Part shown: positions 13,391-27,957 of the stretch, in pieces
Layout of the letters: each line of letters opens with the position of its first letter
Position numbering within the stretch: the stretch's first letter is position 1
Source: Antedon mediterranea
Taxonomy: Eukaryota; Echinodermata; Crinoidea; Comatulida; Antedonidae
Assembly: GCF_964355755.1 (NCBI RefSeq)
Contig: NC_092677.1
Span: 21,300,101 to 21,364,100 of the forward strand
Reading direction: 5' to 3'
Length of the DNA: 64,000 bases
The notes under the pieces: generated by a model
Told to the model about the DNA's origin: nothing
Database searches by the model: none
Seen by the model: only the letters and a program-made list of their open reading frames with translations
Made by a program: the position numbers and the translations under genes

Positions 13391-16300
13391 ACAAAAGAGC
13401 TTCAAATCGCATTTGGAGACGTTTTAGACCCTTTTGTGCATTTCGATGAAACTTGGTTACACAAAAACATCAAAGTGCTTAAAATCACATTAGAAACCGT
13501 TTTAGACCATTTTGAGCATTTCGTTAAAACTTTTCACACAAAAACATCAAAGTCCACAAAATAGCTTAATATCGTATTTAAAAACGTTTTAGACCATTTT
13601 GAGCATTTCGAAAAAACTTTTCCACACAAAACATCAAAGTTTACAAAATAGCTTCAAATCGCATTTGGAGACGTTTTAGACCATTTTGTGATTTTCGAAA
13701 AAACTTGTTAACATAAAAACACCAAAGTGCTCAGAATACCTTCAAATCGCATTTGGAGACGTTTTAGACCCTTTTGTGCATTTCGATGAACCTTGGTTAC
13801 ACAAAAACATCAAAGTGCTTAAAATCACATTAGAAACCGTTTTAGACCATTTTGAGCATTTCGTTAAAATTTTTCACAGAAAAACATCAAAGAGCAAAAA
13901 ATATCTTAATCTCGTATTTAAAAACGTTTTAGACCATTTTTAGCATTTCGACAAAACTTTTTCACACAAAACATCAAAGTGTACAAAATAGCTTCAAATC
14001 GCATTTGGAGACGTTTTAACCCATTTTGAGCATTTCGATAAAATTTTACACACAAAAACATCAAAGTGCACAAAATAGCTTAATATGGTATTTAAAAACG
14101 TTTTAGACCATTTTGAGCATTTCAACAAAACTTTTTCTCACAAAACATCAAAGTGTACAGAATAGCTTCAAATCGCATTTGGAGACGTTTTAGACCATTT
14201 TGTGCATTTCGATGAAACTTGGTTACACAAAAACATCAAAGTGCTTAAAATCACATTTTGAGCATTTCGTTAAAACTTTTCACACAAAAACATCAAAGTC
14301 CACAAAATAGCTTAATATCGTATTTAAAAACGTTTTAGACCATTTTGAGCATTTCGAAAAAACTTTTCCACACGAAACATCAAAGTTTACAAAATAGCTT
14401 CAAATCGCATTTGGAGACGTTTTAGACCATTTTGTGATTTTCGAAAAAACTTGATAACATAAAAACACCAAAGTGCTCAGAATACCTTCAAATCGTGTTT
14501 TGAGACGTTTTAGACCATTTTGTAATTTTCGAAAAAACTTGTAAACATAAAAACACCAAAGTGCTCAGAATACCTTCACATCGAATTTTGAGACGTTTTA
14601 GACCATTTTGTGATTTTCGAAAAAACTTGTTAACATAAAAACACCAAAGTGCTTAGAAAAGCTTGAAATCGCATTTGGAGACGTTTTAGACCATTTTGTG
14701 CATTTCGATGAAACTTGGTTACACAAAAACATCAAAGTGCTTAAAATCACATTTTGAGCATTTCGTTAAAACTTTTCACACAAAAACATCAAAGTCCACA
14801 AAATAGCTTAATATCTTATTTAAAAACGTTTTAGACCATTTTGAGCATTTCGAAAAAACTTTTCCACACAAAACATCAAAGTTTACAAAATAGCTTCAAA
14901 TCGCATTTGGAGACGTTTTAGACCATTTTGTGATTTTCGAAAAAACTTGTTAACATAAAAACACCAAAGTGCTCAGAATACCTTCAAATCGCATTTGGAG
15001 ACGTTTTAGACCATTTTGTGATTTTCGAAAAAACTTGTTAACATAAAAACACCAAAGTGCTTAGAAAAGCTTCAAATCACATTTGGAGATGTTTTAGACC
15101 ATTTTGTGCATTTCGATGAAACTTGGTTACACAAAAACATCAAAGTGCTTAAAATCACATTTTGAGCATTTCGTTAAAACTTTTCACACAAAAACATCAA
15201 AGTCCACAAAATAGCTTAATATCGTATTTAAAAACGTTTTAGACCATTTTGAGCATTTCGAAAAAACTTTTCCACACAAAACATCAAAGTTTACAAAATA
15301 GCTTCAAATCGCATTTGGAGACGTTTTAGACCATTTTGTGATTTTCGAAAAAACTTGTTAACATAAAAACACCAAAGTGCTCAGAATACCTTCAAATCGT
15401 GTTTTGAGACGTTTTAGACCATTTTGTAATTTTCGAAAAAACTTGTTAACATAAAAACACCAAAGTGCTCAGAATACCTTCACATCGCATTTTGAGACGT
15501 TTTAGACCATTTTGTGATTTTCGAAAAAACTTGTTAACATAAAAACACCAAAGTGCTTAGAAAAGCTTGAAATCGCATTTGGAGACGTTTTAGACCATTT
15601 TGTGCATTTCGATGAAACTTGGTTACACAAAAACATCAAAGTGCTTAAAATCACATTTTGAGCATTTCGTTAAAACTTTTCACACAAAAACATCAAAGAG
15701 TAATAAATAGCTTAATATCGTATTTAAAAACGTTTTAGACCATTTTGAGCATTTCGACAAAATTTTTTCAAACAAAACATCAAAGTGTACAGAATAGCTT
15801 TAAATCGCATTTGGAGACGTTTTAGACCATTTTGTTCATTTCGATGAAACAAAAACACAAAAACATCAAATTGCACAAAATGGCTTAATATGATATGGGA
15901 AAACGTTTTAGACCATTTTGAACATTTCGTTAAAAGTTTTCACACAAAAACATCAAAGTCCACAAAATAGCTTAATATCGTATTTAAAAACGTTTTAGAC
16001 CATTTTGAGCATTTCGAAAAAACTTTTTCACACAAAACATCAAAGTTTACAAAATAGCTTCAAATCGCATTTGGAGACGTTTTAGACCATTTTGTGATTT
16101 TCGAAAAAACTTGTTAACATAAAAACACCAAAGTGCTCAGAATACCTTCAAATCGCATTTTGAGACGTTTTAGACCATTTTGTGATTTTCGAAAAAACTT
16201 GTTAACATAAAAACACCAAAGTGCTCAGAATACCTTCAAATCGCATTTGGAGACGTTTTAGACCATTTTGTGATTTTCGTAAAAACTTGTTAACATAAAA

Positions 16301-16740
16301 ACACCAAAGTGCTTAGAAAAGTTTCAAATCGCATTTGGAGACGTTTTAGACCATTTTGTTCATTTCGATGAAACTTGGTTACACAAAAACATCAAATTGC
16401 ACAAAATGGCTTAATATGGTATGGGAAAACGTTTTAGACCATTTTGAACATTTCGAGAAAACTTTTTCACACAAAACTTCAAAGTGTACAGAATAGCTTC
16501 AAATCGCATTAGAAACCGTTTTAGACCATTTTGAGCATTTCGAAAAAACTTTTTCACACAAAACATCAAAGTTTACAAAATAGCTTCAAATCACATTTGG
16601 AGACGTTTTAGACCATTTTGTGATTTTCAAAAAAACTTGTTAACATAAAAACACCAAAGTGCTCAGAATACCTTCAAATCGCATTTTGAGACGTTTTAGA
16701 CCATTTTGTGATTTTCGGAAAAACTTGTTAACATAAAAAC
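13391..16740 (+). repeat. Higher-order repeat block, copy 1 of a 7,037-bp shift
   Basis: The block begins at the junction ACAAAAGAGCTTC and matches 20428-23778 at a constant shift of 7,037 bp. Checked landmarks are CAAAGAGTAATAAATAGC (15694 and 22731), AAAGTTTCAAATC (16321 and 23358) and the TTTTCAAAAAAAC D variant (16621 and 23658). Its first 1.5 kb also matches 3990-5460, including the rare CCATTTTTAGCATTTCG unit near 4537, 13937 and 20972. Homology ends near 16741, where another ACAAAAGAGC junction starts. Confidence 0.82.
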
Positions 16741-17686
16741 ACAAAAGAGCTTCAAATCGCATTTGGAGACGTTTTAGACCCTTTTGTGCATTTCGATGAA
16801 ACTTGGTTACACAAAAACATCAAAGTGCTTAAAATCACATTAGAAACCGTTTTAGACCATTTTGAGCATTTCGTTAAAACTTTTCACACAAAAACATCAA
16901 AGTCCACAAAATAGCTTAATATCGTATTTAAAAACGTTTTAGACCATTTTGAGCATTTCGAAAAAACTTTTCCACACAAAACATCAAAGTTTACAAAATA
17001 GCTTTAAATCGCATTTGGAGACGTTTTAGACCATTTTGTTCATTTCGATGAAACAAAAACACAAAAACATCAAATTGCACAAAATGGCTTAATATGATAT
17101 GGGAAAACGTTTTAGACCATTTTGAACATTTCGTTAAAAGTTTTCACAAAAAAACATCAAAGTCCACAAAATAGCTTAATATCGTATTTAAAAACGTTTT
17201 AGGCCATTTTGAGCATTTCGAAAAAACTTTTTCACACAAAACATCAAAGTTTACAAAATAGCTTCAAATCGCATTTGGAGACGTTTTAGACCATTTTGTG
17301 ATTTTCAAAAAAACTTGTTAACATAAAAACACCAAAGTGCTCAGAATACCTTCAAATCGCATTTTGAGACGTTTTAGACCATTTTGTGATTTTCGAAAAA
17401 ACTTGTTAACATAAAAACACCAAAGTGCTCAGAATACCTTCAAATCGTGTTTTGAGACGTTTTAGACCATTTTGTGATTTTGGAAAAACTTGTTAACATA
17501 AAAACACCAAAGTGCTCAGAATACCTTCAAATCGCATTTGGAGACGTTTTAGACCATTTTGTGATTTTCGAAAAAACTTGTTAACATAAAAACACCAAAG
17601 TGCTCAGAAAAGCTTCAAATCGCAATTGGAGACGTTTTAAACCATTTTGTTCATTTCGATGAAACTTGGTTACACAAAAACATCAA
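16741..17686 (+). repeat. Copy of the window start (1-946)
   Basis: This stretch matches 1-946 at a shift of 16,740 bp, starting exactly at the ACAAAAGAGCTTC junction. After about 17686 the copy skips roughly 610 bp of the reference arrangement and then follows 1557-3180 at a shift of 16,129 bp. The skipped block is a whole number of monomers and the phase is kept, as expected from unequal exchange between registered units. Confidence 0.78.
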
Positions 17687-20427
17687 AGTGCTTAAAATCA
17701 CAGTAGAAACCGTTTTAGACCATTTTGAGCATTTCGTTAAAATTTTTCACAGAAAAACATCAAAGAGCAAAAAATAGCTTAATATCGTATTTAAAAACGT
17801 TTTAGACCATTTTGAGCATTTCGACAAAACTTTTTCACACAAAACATCAAAGTGTACAGATAAGCTTCAAATCGCATTTGGAGACGTTTTAAACCATTTT
17901 GAGCATTTCGATAAAATTTTACACACAAAAACATCAAAGTGCACAAAATAGCTTAATATGGTATTTAAAAACGTTTTAGACCATTTTGAGCATTTCAACA
18001 AAACTTTTTCTCACAAAACATCAAAGTGTACAGAATAGCTTCAAATCGCATTTGGAGACGTTTTAGACCATTTTGTGCATTTCGATGAAACTTGGTTACA
18101 CAAAAACATCAAAGTGCTTAAAATCACATTTTGAGCATTTCGTTAAAACTTTTCACACAAAAACATCAAAGTCCACAAAATAGCTTAATATCTTATTTAA
18201 AAACGTTTTAGACCATTTTGAGCATTTCGAAAAAACTTTTTCACACAAAACATCAAAGTTTACAAAATAGCTTCAAATCGCATTTGGAGACGTTTTAGAC
18301 CATTTTGTGATTTTCGAAAAAACTTGTTAACATAAAAACACCAAAGTGCTCAGAATACCTTCAAATCGCATTTGGAGACGTTTTAGACCATTTTGTGATT
18401 TTCGAAAAAACTTGTTAACATAAAAACACCAAAGTGCTTAGAAAAGCTTCAAATCACATTTGGAGATGTTTTAGACCATTTTGTGCATTTCGATGAAACT
18501 TGGTTACACAAAAACATCAAAGTGCTTAAAATCACATTTTGAGCATTTCGTTAAAACTTTTCACACAAAAACATCAAAGTCCACAAAATAGCTTAATATC
18601 GTATTTAAAAACGTTTTAGACCATTTTGAGCATTTCGAAAAAACTTTTCCACACAAAACATCAAAGTTTACAAAATAGCTTCAAATCGCATTTGGAGACG
18701 TTTTAGACCATTTTGTGATTTTCGAAAAAACTTGTTAACATAAAAACACCAAAGTGCTCAGAATACCTTCAAATCGTGTTTTGAGACCTTTTAGACCATT
18801 TTGTAATTTTCGAAAAAACTTGTTAACATAAAAACACCAAAGTGCTCAGAATACCTTCACATCGCATTTTGAGACGTTTTAGACCATTTTGTGATTTTCG
18901 AAAAAACTTGTTAACATAAAAACACCAAAGTGCTTAGAAAAGCTTGAAATCGCATTTGGAGACGTTTTAGACCATTTTGTGCATTTCGATGAAACTTGGT
19001 TACACAAAAACATCAAAGTGCTTAAAATCACATTTTGAGCATTTCGTTAAAACTTTTCACACAAAAACATCAAAGAGTAATAAATAGCTTAATATCGTAT
19101 TTAAAAACGTTTTAGACCATTTTGAGCATTTCGACAAAATTTTTTCAAACAAAACATCAAAGTGTACAGAATAGCTTTAAATCGCATTTGGAGACGTTTT
19201 AGACCATTTTGTTAATTTCGATGAAACAAAAACACAAAAACATCAAATTGCACAAAATGGCTTAATATGATATGGGAAAACGTTTTAGACCATTTTGAAC
19301 ATTTCGTTAAAAGTTTTCACACAAAAACATCAAAGTCCACAAAATAGCTTAATATCGTATTTAAAAACGTTTTAGACCATTTTGAGCATTTCGAAAAAAC
19401 TTTTCCACACAAAACATCAAAGTTTACAAAATAGCTTCAAATCGCATTTGGAGACGTTTTAGACCATTTTGTGATTTTCGAAAAAACTTGTTAACATAAA
19501 AACACCAAAGTGCTCAGAATACCTTCAAATCGTGTTTTGAGACGTTTTAGACCATTTTGTAATTTTCGAAAAAACTTGTTAACATAAAAACACCAAAGTG
19601 CTCAGAATACCTTCACATCGCATTTTGAGACGTTTTAGACCATTTTGTGATTTTCGAAAAAACTTGTTAACATAAAAACACCAAAGTGCTTAGAAAAGCT
19701 TGAAATCGCATTTGGAGACGTTTTAGACCATTTTGTGCATTTCGATGAAACTTGGTTACACAAAAACATCAAAGTGCTTAAAATCACATTAGAAACCGTT
19801 TTAGACCATTTTGAGCATTTCGTTAAAACTTTTCACACAAAAACATCAAAGTCCACAAAATAGCTTAATATCGTATTTAAAAACGTTTTAGACCATTTTG
19901 AGCATTTCGAAAAAACTTTTCCACACAAAACATCAAAGTTTACAAAATAGCTTCAAATCGCATTTGGAGACGTTTTAGACCATTTTGTGATTTTCGAAAA
20001 AACTTGTTAACATAAAAACACCAAAGTGCTCAGAATACCTTCAAATCGTATTTTGAGACGTTTTAGACAATTTTGTGATTTTCGAAAAAACTTGTTAACA
20101 TAAAAACACCAAAGTGCTTAGAAAAGCTTCATATCGCATTTGGAGACGTTTTAGACCATTTTGTGCATTTCGATGAAACTTGGTTACACAAAAACATCAA
20201 AGTTCTTAAAATCACATTTTGAGCATTTCGTTAAAACTTTTCACACAAAAACATCAAAGAGCAAAAAATAGCTTAATATCGTATTTAAAAACGTTTTAGA
20301 CCATTTTGAGCATTTCGACAAAACTTTTTCACACAAAACATCAAAGTGTACAAAATAGCTTCAAATCGCATTTGGAGACGTTTTAGACAATTTTGTGATT
20401 TTCAAAAAAACTTGTTAACATAAAAAC

Positions 20428-23400
20428 ACAAAAGAGCTTCAAATCGCATTTGGAGACGTTTTAGACCCTTTTGTGCATTTCGATGAAACTTGGTTACACA
20501 AAAACATCAAAGTGCTTAAAATCACATTAGAAACCGTTTTAGACCATTTTGAGCATTTCGTTAAAACTTTTCACACAAAAACATCAAAGTCCACAAAATA
20601 GCTTAATATCGTATTTAAAAACGTTTTAGACCATTTTGAGCATTTCGAAAAAACTTTTCCACACAAAACATCAAAGTTTACAAAATAGCTTCAAATCGCA
20701 TTTGGAGACGTTTTAGACCATTTTGTGATTTTCGAAAAAACTTGTTAACATAAAAACACCAAAGTGCTCAGAATACCTTCAAATCGCATTTGGAGACGTT
20801 TTAGACCCTCTTGTGCATTTCGATGAAACTTGGTTACACAAAAACATCAAAGTGCTTAAAATCACATTAGAAACCGTTTTAGACCATTTTGAGCATTTCG
20901 TTAAAATTTTTCACAGAAAAACATCAAAGAGCAAAAAATATCTTAATCTCGTATTTAAAAACGTTTTAGACCATTTTTAGCATTTCGACAAAACTTTTTC
21001 ACACAAAACATCAAAGTGTACAAAATAGCTTCAAATCGCATTTGGAGACGTTTTAACCCATTTTGAGCATTTCGATAAAATTTTACACACAAAAACATCA
21101 AAGTGCACAAAATAGCTTAATATGGTATTTAAAAACGTTTTAGACCATTTTGAGCATTTCAACAAAACTTTTTCTCACAAAACATCAAAGTGTACAGAAT
21201 AGCTTCAAATCGCATTTGGAGACGTTTTAGACCATTTTGTGCATTTCGATGAAACTTGGTTACACAAAAACATCAAAGTGCTTAAAATCACATTTTGAGC
21301 ATTTCGTTAAAACTTTTCACACAAAAACATCAAAGTCCACAAAATAGCTTAATATCGTATTTAAAAACGTTTTAGACCATTTTGAGCATTTCGAAAAAAC
21401 TTTTCCACACGAAACATCAAAGTTTACAAAATAGCTTCAAATCGCATTTGGAGACGTTTTAGACCATTTTGTGATTTTCGAAAAAACTTGATAACATAAA
21501 AACACCAAAGTGCTCAGAATACCTTCAAATCGTGTTTTGAGACGTTTTAGACCATTTTGTAATTTTCGAAAAAACTTGTTAACATAAAAACACCAAAGTG
21601 CTCAGAATACCTTCACATCGAATTTTGAGACGTTTTAGACCATTTTGTGATTTTCGAAAAAACTTGTTAACATAAAAACACCAAAGTGCTTAGAAAAGCT
21701 TGAAATCGCATTTGGAGACGTTTTAGACCATTTTGTGCATTTCGATGAAACTTGGTTACACAAAAACATCAAAGTGCTTAAAATCACATTTTGAGCATTT
21801 CGTTAAAACTTTTCACACAAAAACATCAAAGTCCACAAAATAGCTTAATATCTTATTTAAAAACGTTTTAGACCATTTTGAGCATTTCGAAAAAACTTTT
21901 CCACACAAAACATCAAAGTTTACAAAATAGCTTCAAATCGCATTTGGAGACGTTTTAGACCATTTTGTGATTTTCGAAAAAACTTGTTAACATAAAAACA
22001 CCAAAGTGCTCAGAATACCTTCAAATCGCATTTGGAGACGTTTTAGACCATTTTGTGATTTTCGAAAAAACTTGTTAACATAAAAACACCAAAGTGCTTA
22101 GAAAAGCTTCAAATCACATTTGGAGATGTTTTAGACCATTTTGTGCATTTCGATGAAACTTGGTTACACAAAAACATCAAAGTGCTTAAAATCACATTTT
22201 GAGCATTTCGTTAAAACTTTTCACACAAAAACATCAAAGTCCACAAAATAGCTTAATATCGTATTTAAAAACGTTTTAGACCATTTTGAGCATTTCGAAA
22301 AAACTTTTCCACACAAAACATCAAAGTTTACAAAATAGCTTCAAATCGCATTTGGAGACGTTTTAGACCATTTTGTGATTTTCGAAAAAACTTGTTAACA
22401 TAAAAACACCAAAGTGCTCAGAATACCTTCAAATCGTGTTTTGAGACGTTTTAGACCATTTTGTAATTTTCGAAAAAACTTGTTAACATAAAAACACCAA
22501 AGTGCTCAGAATACCTTCACATCGCATTTTGAGACGTTTTAGACCATTTTGTGATTTTCGAAAAAACTTGTTAACATAAAAACACCAAAGTGCTTAGAAA
22601 AGCTTGAAATCGCATTTGGAGACGTTTTAGACCATTTTGTGCATTTCGATGAAACTTGGTTACACAAAAACATCAAAGTGCTTAAAATCACATTTTGAGC
22701 ATTTCGTTAAAACTTTTCACACAAAAACATCAAAGAGTAATAAATAGCTTAATATCGTATTTAAAAACGTTTTAGACCATTTTGAGCATTTCGACAAAAT
22801 TTTTTAAAACAAAACATCAAAGTGTACAGAATAGCTTTAAATCGCATTTGGAGACGTTTTAGACCATTTTGTTTATTTCGATGAAACAAAAACACAAAAA
22901 CATCAAATTGCACAAAATGGCTTAATATTATATGGGAAAACGTTTTAGACCATTTTGAACATTTCGTTAAAAGTTTTCACACAAAAACATCAAAGTCCAC
23001 AAAATAGCTTAATATCGTATTTAAAAACGTTTTAGACCATTTTGAGCATTTCGAAAAAACTTTTTCACACAAAACATCAAAGTTTACAAAATAGCTTCAA
23101 ATCGCATTTGGAGACGTTTTAGACCATTTTGTGATTTTCGAAAAAACTTGTTAACATAAAAACACCAAAGTGCTCAGAATACCTTCAAATCGCATTTTGA
23201 GACGTTTTAGACCATTTTGTGATTTTCGAAAAAACTTGTTAACATAAAAACACCAAAGTGCTCAGAATACCTTCAAATCGCATTTGGAGACGTTTTAGAC
23301 CATTTTGTGATTTTCGTAAAAACTTGTTAACATAAAAACACCAAAGTGCTTAGAAAAGTTTCAAATCGCATTTGGAGACGTTTTAGACCATTTTGTTCAT

Positions 23401-23778
23401 TTCGATGAAACTTGGTTACACAAAAACATCAAATTGCACAAAATGGCTTAATATGGTATGGGAAAACGTTTTAGACCATTTTGAACATTTCGAGAAAACT
23501 TTTTCACACAAAACTTCAAAGTGTACAGAATAGCTTCAAATCGCATTAGAAACCGTTTTAGACCATTTTGAGCATTTCGAAAAAACTTTTTCACACAAAA
23601 CATCAAAGTTTACAAAATAGCTTCAAATCACATTTGGAGACGTTTTAGACCATTTTGTGATTTTCAAAAAAACTTGTTAACATAAAAACACCAAAGTGCT
23701 CAGAATACCTTCAAATCGCATTTTGAGACGTTTTAGACCATTTTGTGATTTTCGGAAAAACTTGTTAACATAAAAACA
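20428..23778 (+). repeat. Higher-order repeat block, copy 2 of the 7,037-bp shift
   Basis: Second copy of 13391-16740. It starts at the ACAAAAGAGCTTC junction and has a few single-base differences (for example GACCCTCTTG near 20805 and TTTTTTAAAACAAAAC near 22800). At 23779 it departs from copy 1 and follows instead the arrangement seen at 11051 onward (shift 12,728, later 12,816 after gain of one 88-bp D unit near 25800). Block junctions therefore differ between copies, giving a mosaic rather than a simple repeat. Confidence 0.8.
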
Positions 23779-26220
23779 CCAAAGTGCTCAGAATACCTTC
23801 AAATCGTATTTTGAGACGTTTTAGACAATTTTGTGATTTTCGAAAAAACTTGTTAACATAAAAACACCAAAGTGCTTAGAAAAGCTTCAAATCGCATTTG
23901 GAGACGTTTTAGACCATTTTGTGCATTTCGATGAAACTTGGTTACACAAAAACATCAAAGTGTACAGAATAGCTTCAAATCGCATTAGAAACCGTTTTAG
24001 ACCATTTTGAGCATTTCGAAAAAACTTTTTCACACAAAACATCAAAGTGTACAAAATAGCTTCAAATCGCATTTGGAGACGTTTTAGACAATTTTGTGAT
24101 TTTCGAAAAAACTTGTTTACATAAAAACACCAAAGTGCTCAGAATAGCTTCCAATCGCATTTTGAGACGTTTTAGACCCTTTTGTGCATTTCGATGAAAC
24201 TTGGTTACACAAAAACATAAAAGTGCTTAAAATCACAGTAGAAACCGTTTTAGACCATTTTGAGCATTTCGTTAAAATTTTTCACAGAAAAACATCAAAG
24301 AGCAAAAAATAGCTTAATATCGTATTTAAAAACGTTTTAGACCATTTTGAGCATTTCGACAAAACTTTTTCACACAAAACATCAAAGTGTACAGATAAGC
24401 TTCAAATCGCATTTGGAGACGTTTTAAACCATTTTGAGCATTTCGATAAAATTTTACACACAAAAACATCAAAGTGCACAAAATAGCTTAATATGGTATT
24501 TAAAAACGTTTTAGACCATTTTGAGCATTTCAACAAAACTTTTTCTCACAAAACATCAAAGTGTACAGAATAGCTTCAAATCGCATTTGGAGACGTTTTA
24601 GACCATTTTGTGCATTTCGATGAAACTTGGTTACACAAAAACATCAAAGTGCTTAAATTCACATTTTGAGCATTTCGTTAAAACTTTTCACACAAAAACA
24701 TCAAAGTCCACAAAATAGCTTAATATCGTATTTAAAAACGTTTTAGACCATTTTGAGAATTTCGAAAAAACTTTTTCACACAAAACATCAAAGTTTACAA
24801 AATAGCTTCAAATCGCATTTGGAGACGTTTTAGACCATTTTGTGATTTTCGAAAAAACTTGTTAACATAAAAACACCAAAGTGCTCAGAATACCTTCAAA
24901 TCGCATTTGGAGACGTTTTAGACCATTTTGTGATTTTCGAAAAAACTTGTTAACATAAAAACACCAAAGTGCTTAGAAAAGTTTCAAATCGCATTTGGAG
25001 ACGTTTTAGACCATTTTTTGCATTTCGATGAAACTTGGTTACACAAAAACATCAAAGTGCTTAAAATCACATTTTGAGCATTTCGTTAAAACTTTTCACA
25101 CAAAAACATCAAAGTCCACAAAATAGCTTAATATCGTATTTAAAAACGTTTTAGACCATTTTGAGCATTTCGAAAAAACTTTTCCACACAAAACATCAAA
25201 GTTTACAAAATAGCTTCAAATCGCATTTGGAGACGTTTTAGACCATTTTGTGATTTTCGAAAAAACTTGTTAACATAAAAACACCAAAGTGCTCAGAATA
25301 CCTTCAAATCGTGTTTTGAGACGTTTTAGACCATTTTGTAATTTTCGAAAAAACTTGTTAACATAAAAACACCAAAGTGCTCAGAATACCTTCACATCGC
25401 ATTTTGAGACGTTTTAGACCATTTTGTGATTTTCGAAAAAACTTGTTAACATAAAAACACCAAAGTGCTTAGAAAAGCTTGAAATCGCATTTGGAGACGT
25501 TTTAGACCATTTTGTGCATTTCGATGAAACTTGGTTACACAAAAACATCAAAGTGCTTAAAATCACATTAGAAACCGTTTTAGACCATTTTGAGCATTTC
25601 GTTAAAACTTTTCACACAAAAACATCAAAGTCCACAAAATAGCTTAATATCGTATTTAAAAACGTTTTAGACCATTTTGAGCATTTCGAAAAAACTTTTC
25701 CACACAAAACATCAAAGTTTACAAAATAGCTTCAAATCGCATTTGGAGACGTTTTAGACCATTTTGTGATTTTCGAAAAAACTTGTTAACATAAAAACAC
25801 CAAAGTGCTCAGAATACCTTCAAATCGTATTTTGAGACGTTTTAGACAATTTTGTGATTTTCGAAAAAACTTGTTAACATAAAAACACCAAAGTGCTTAG
25901 AAAAGCTTCATATCGCATTTGGAGACGTTTTAGACCATTTTGTGCATTTCGATGAAACTTGGTTACACAAAAACATCAAAGTGCTTAAAATCACATTTTG
26001 AGCATTTCGTTAAAACTTTTCACACAAAAACATCAAAGAGCAAAAAATAGCTTAATATCGTATTTAAAAACGTTTTAGACCATTTTGAGCATTTCGACAA
26101 AACTTTTTCACACAAAACATCAAAGTGTACAAAATAGCTTCAAATCGCATTTGGAGACGTTTTAGACAATTTTGTGATTTTCGAAAAAACTTGTTTACAT
26201 AAAAACACCAAAGTGCTAAG

Positions 26221-27269
26221 AATAGCTTCCAATCGCATTTGGAGACGTTTTAGACCCTTTTGTGCATTTCGATGAAACTTGGTTACACAAAAACATCAAA
26301 GTGCTTAAAATCACATTAGAAACCGTTTTAGAACATTTTGAGCATTTCGTTAAAATTTTTCACAGAAAAACATCAAAGAGCAAAAAATAGCTTAATATCG
26401 TATTTAAAAACGTTTTAGACCATTTTGAGCATTTCGACAAAACTTTTTCACACAAAACAACAAAGTGTACAGAATAGCTTCAAATCGCATTTGGAGACGT
26501 TTTAACCCATTTTGAGCATTTCGATAAAATTTTACACACAAAAACATCAAAGTGCACAAAATAGCTTAATATGGTATTTAAAAACGTTTTAGACCATTTT
26601 GAGCATTTCAACAAAACTTTTTCTCACAAAACATCAAAGTGTACAGAATAGCTTCAAATCGCATTTGGAGACGTTCTAGACCATTTTGTGCATTTCGATG
26701 AAACTTGGTTACACAAAAACATCAAAGTGCTTAAAATCACATTTTGAGCATTTCGTTAAAACTTTTCACACAAAAACATCAAAGTCCACAAAATAGCTTA
26801 ATATCGTATTTAAAAACGTTTTAGACCATTTTGAGCATTTCGAAAAAACTTTTCCACACAAAACATCAAAGTTTACAAAATAGCTTCAAATCGCATTTGG
26901 AGACGTTTTAGACCATTTTGTGATTTTCGAAAAAACTTGTTAACATAAAAACACCAAAGTGCTCAGAATACCTTCAAATCGCATTTGGAGACGTTTTAGA
27001 CCCTTTTGTGCATTTCGATGAAACTTGGTTACACAAAAACATCAAAGTGCTTAAAATCACATTAGAAACCGTTTTAGACCATTTTGAGCATTTCGTTAAA
27101 ATTTTTCACAGAAAAACATCAAAGAGCAAAAAATAGCTTAATATCGTATTTAAAAACGTTTTAGACCATTTTGAGCATTTCGACAAAACTTTTTCACACA
27201 AAATATCAAAGTGTACAGAATAGCTTCAAATCGCATTTGGAGACGTTTTAACCCATTTTGAGCATTTCG
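26221..27269 (+). repeat. 1,592-bp duplication: empty-site copy next to the transposon
   Basis: About 1.05 kb here is repeated 1,592 bp downstream as 27813-27960 plus 32830-33730, that is, with the transposon in the second copy. The left 148 bp flank looks identical. The right flank shows only scattered differences (for example GACGTTCTAGACC near 26675 against GACGTTTTAGACC). Shared rare variants TTTTAGAACATTTTG and AAACAACAAAGTG confirm the pairing. Homology ends at about 27270/33731. Confidence 0.85.
26366..26370 (+). other. Paralogous empty target site of the transposon
   Basis: The sequence here is CACAGAAAAACATCAAAG with five A residues, the uninterrupted version of the target at 27957/32827. 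Equivalent empty sites lie at 41311-41315 and 51997-52001, each preceded by the rare TTTTAGAACATTTTG variant and followed by AAACAACAAAGTG. At the filled site three A residues remain on the left and five on the right, so three were duplicated. These sites define the ends of the element. Confidence 0.92.
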
Positions 27270-27957
27270 AAAAAACTTTTCCACACAAAAACATCAAAGT
27301 TTACAAAATAGCTTCAAATCGCATTTGGAGACGTTTTAGACCATTTTGTGATTTTCGAAAAAACTTGTTAACATAAAAATACCAAAGTGCTCAGAATACC
27401 TTCAAATCGCATTTGGAGACGTTTTAGACCATTTTGTAGTTTTCGAAAAAACTTGTTAACATAAAAACACAAAAGAGCTTCAAATCGCATTTGGAGACGT
27501 TTTAGACCCTTTTGTGCATTTCGATGAAACTTGGTTACACAAAAACATCAAAGTGCTTAAAATCACATTAGAAACCGTTTTAGACCATTTTGAGCATTTC
27601 GTTAAAACTTTTCACACAAAAACATCAAAGAGCAAAAAATAGCTTAATATCGTATTTAAAAACGTTTTAGACCATTTTGAGCATTTCGACAAAACTTTTT
27701 CACACAAAACATCAAAGTGTACAAAATAGCTTCAAATCGCATTTGGAGACGTTTTAGACAATTTTGTGATTTTCGAAAAAACTTGTTTACATAAAAACAC
27801 CAAAGTGCTAAGAATAGCTTCCAATCGCATTTGGAGACGTTTTAGACCCTTTTGTGCATTTCGATGAAACTTGGTTACACAAAAACATCAAAGTGCTTAA
27901 AATCACATTAGAAACCGTTTTAGAACATTTTGAGCATTTCGTTAAAATTTTTCACAG

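Larger units (their letters stand above)
1..27957 (+). repeat. Satellite array, left block (~87-bp monomer)
   Basis: Continuous head-to-tail tandem array with no non-satellite DNA. Phasing on GTTTTAGACC gives unit lengths of 78, 87, 87, 86, 87, 87, 88 and 88 bp for the first units (starts at 31, 109, 196, 283, 369, 456, 543, 631, 719). Two boxes are kept in nearly every unit: CGTTTTAGACCATTTTG and ACAYCAAAG. Between them lies a segment with TTTCG or TTTTCG followed by an A-run. All units read in the same direction. Variants are not randomly mixed but occur in recurrent orders, so the array has higher-order structure. Short open frames in it come from the repeat and are not genes. The array starts before base 1. 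A centromeric or heterochromatic role is inference only. Confidence 0.97.

Noticed and set aside
1-27957. CRISPR array
   Set aside because: The regular spacing of about 88 bp is monomer length. There are no unique spacers between short repeats; the whole unit repeats.
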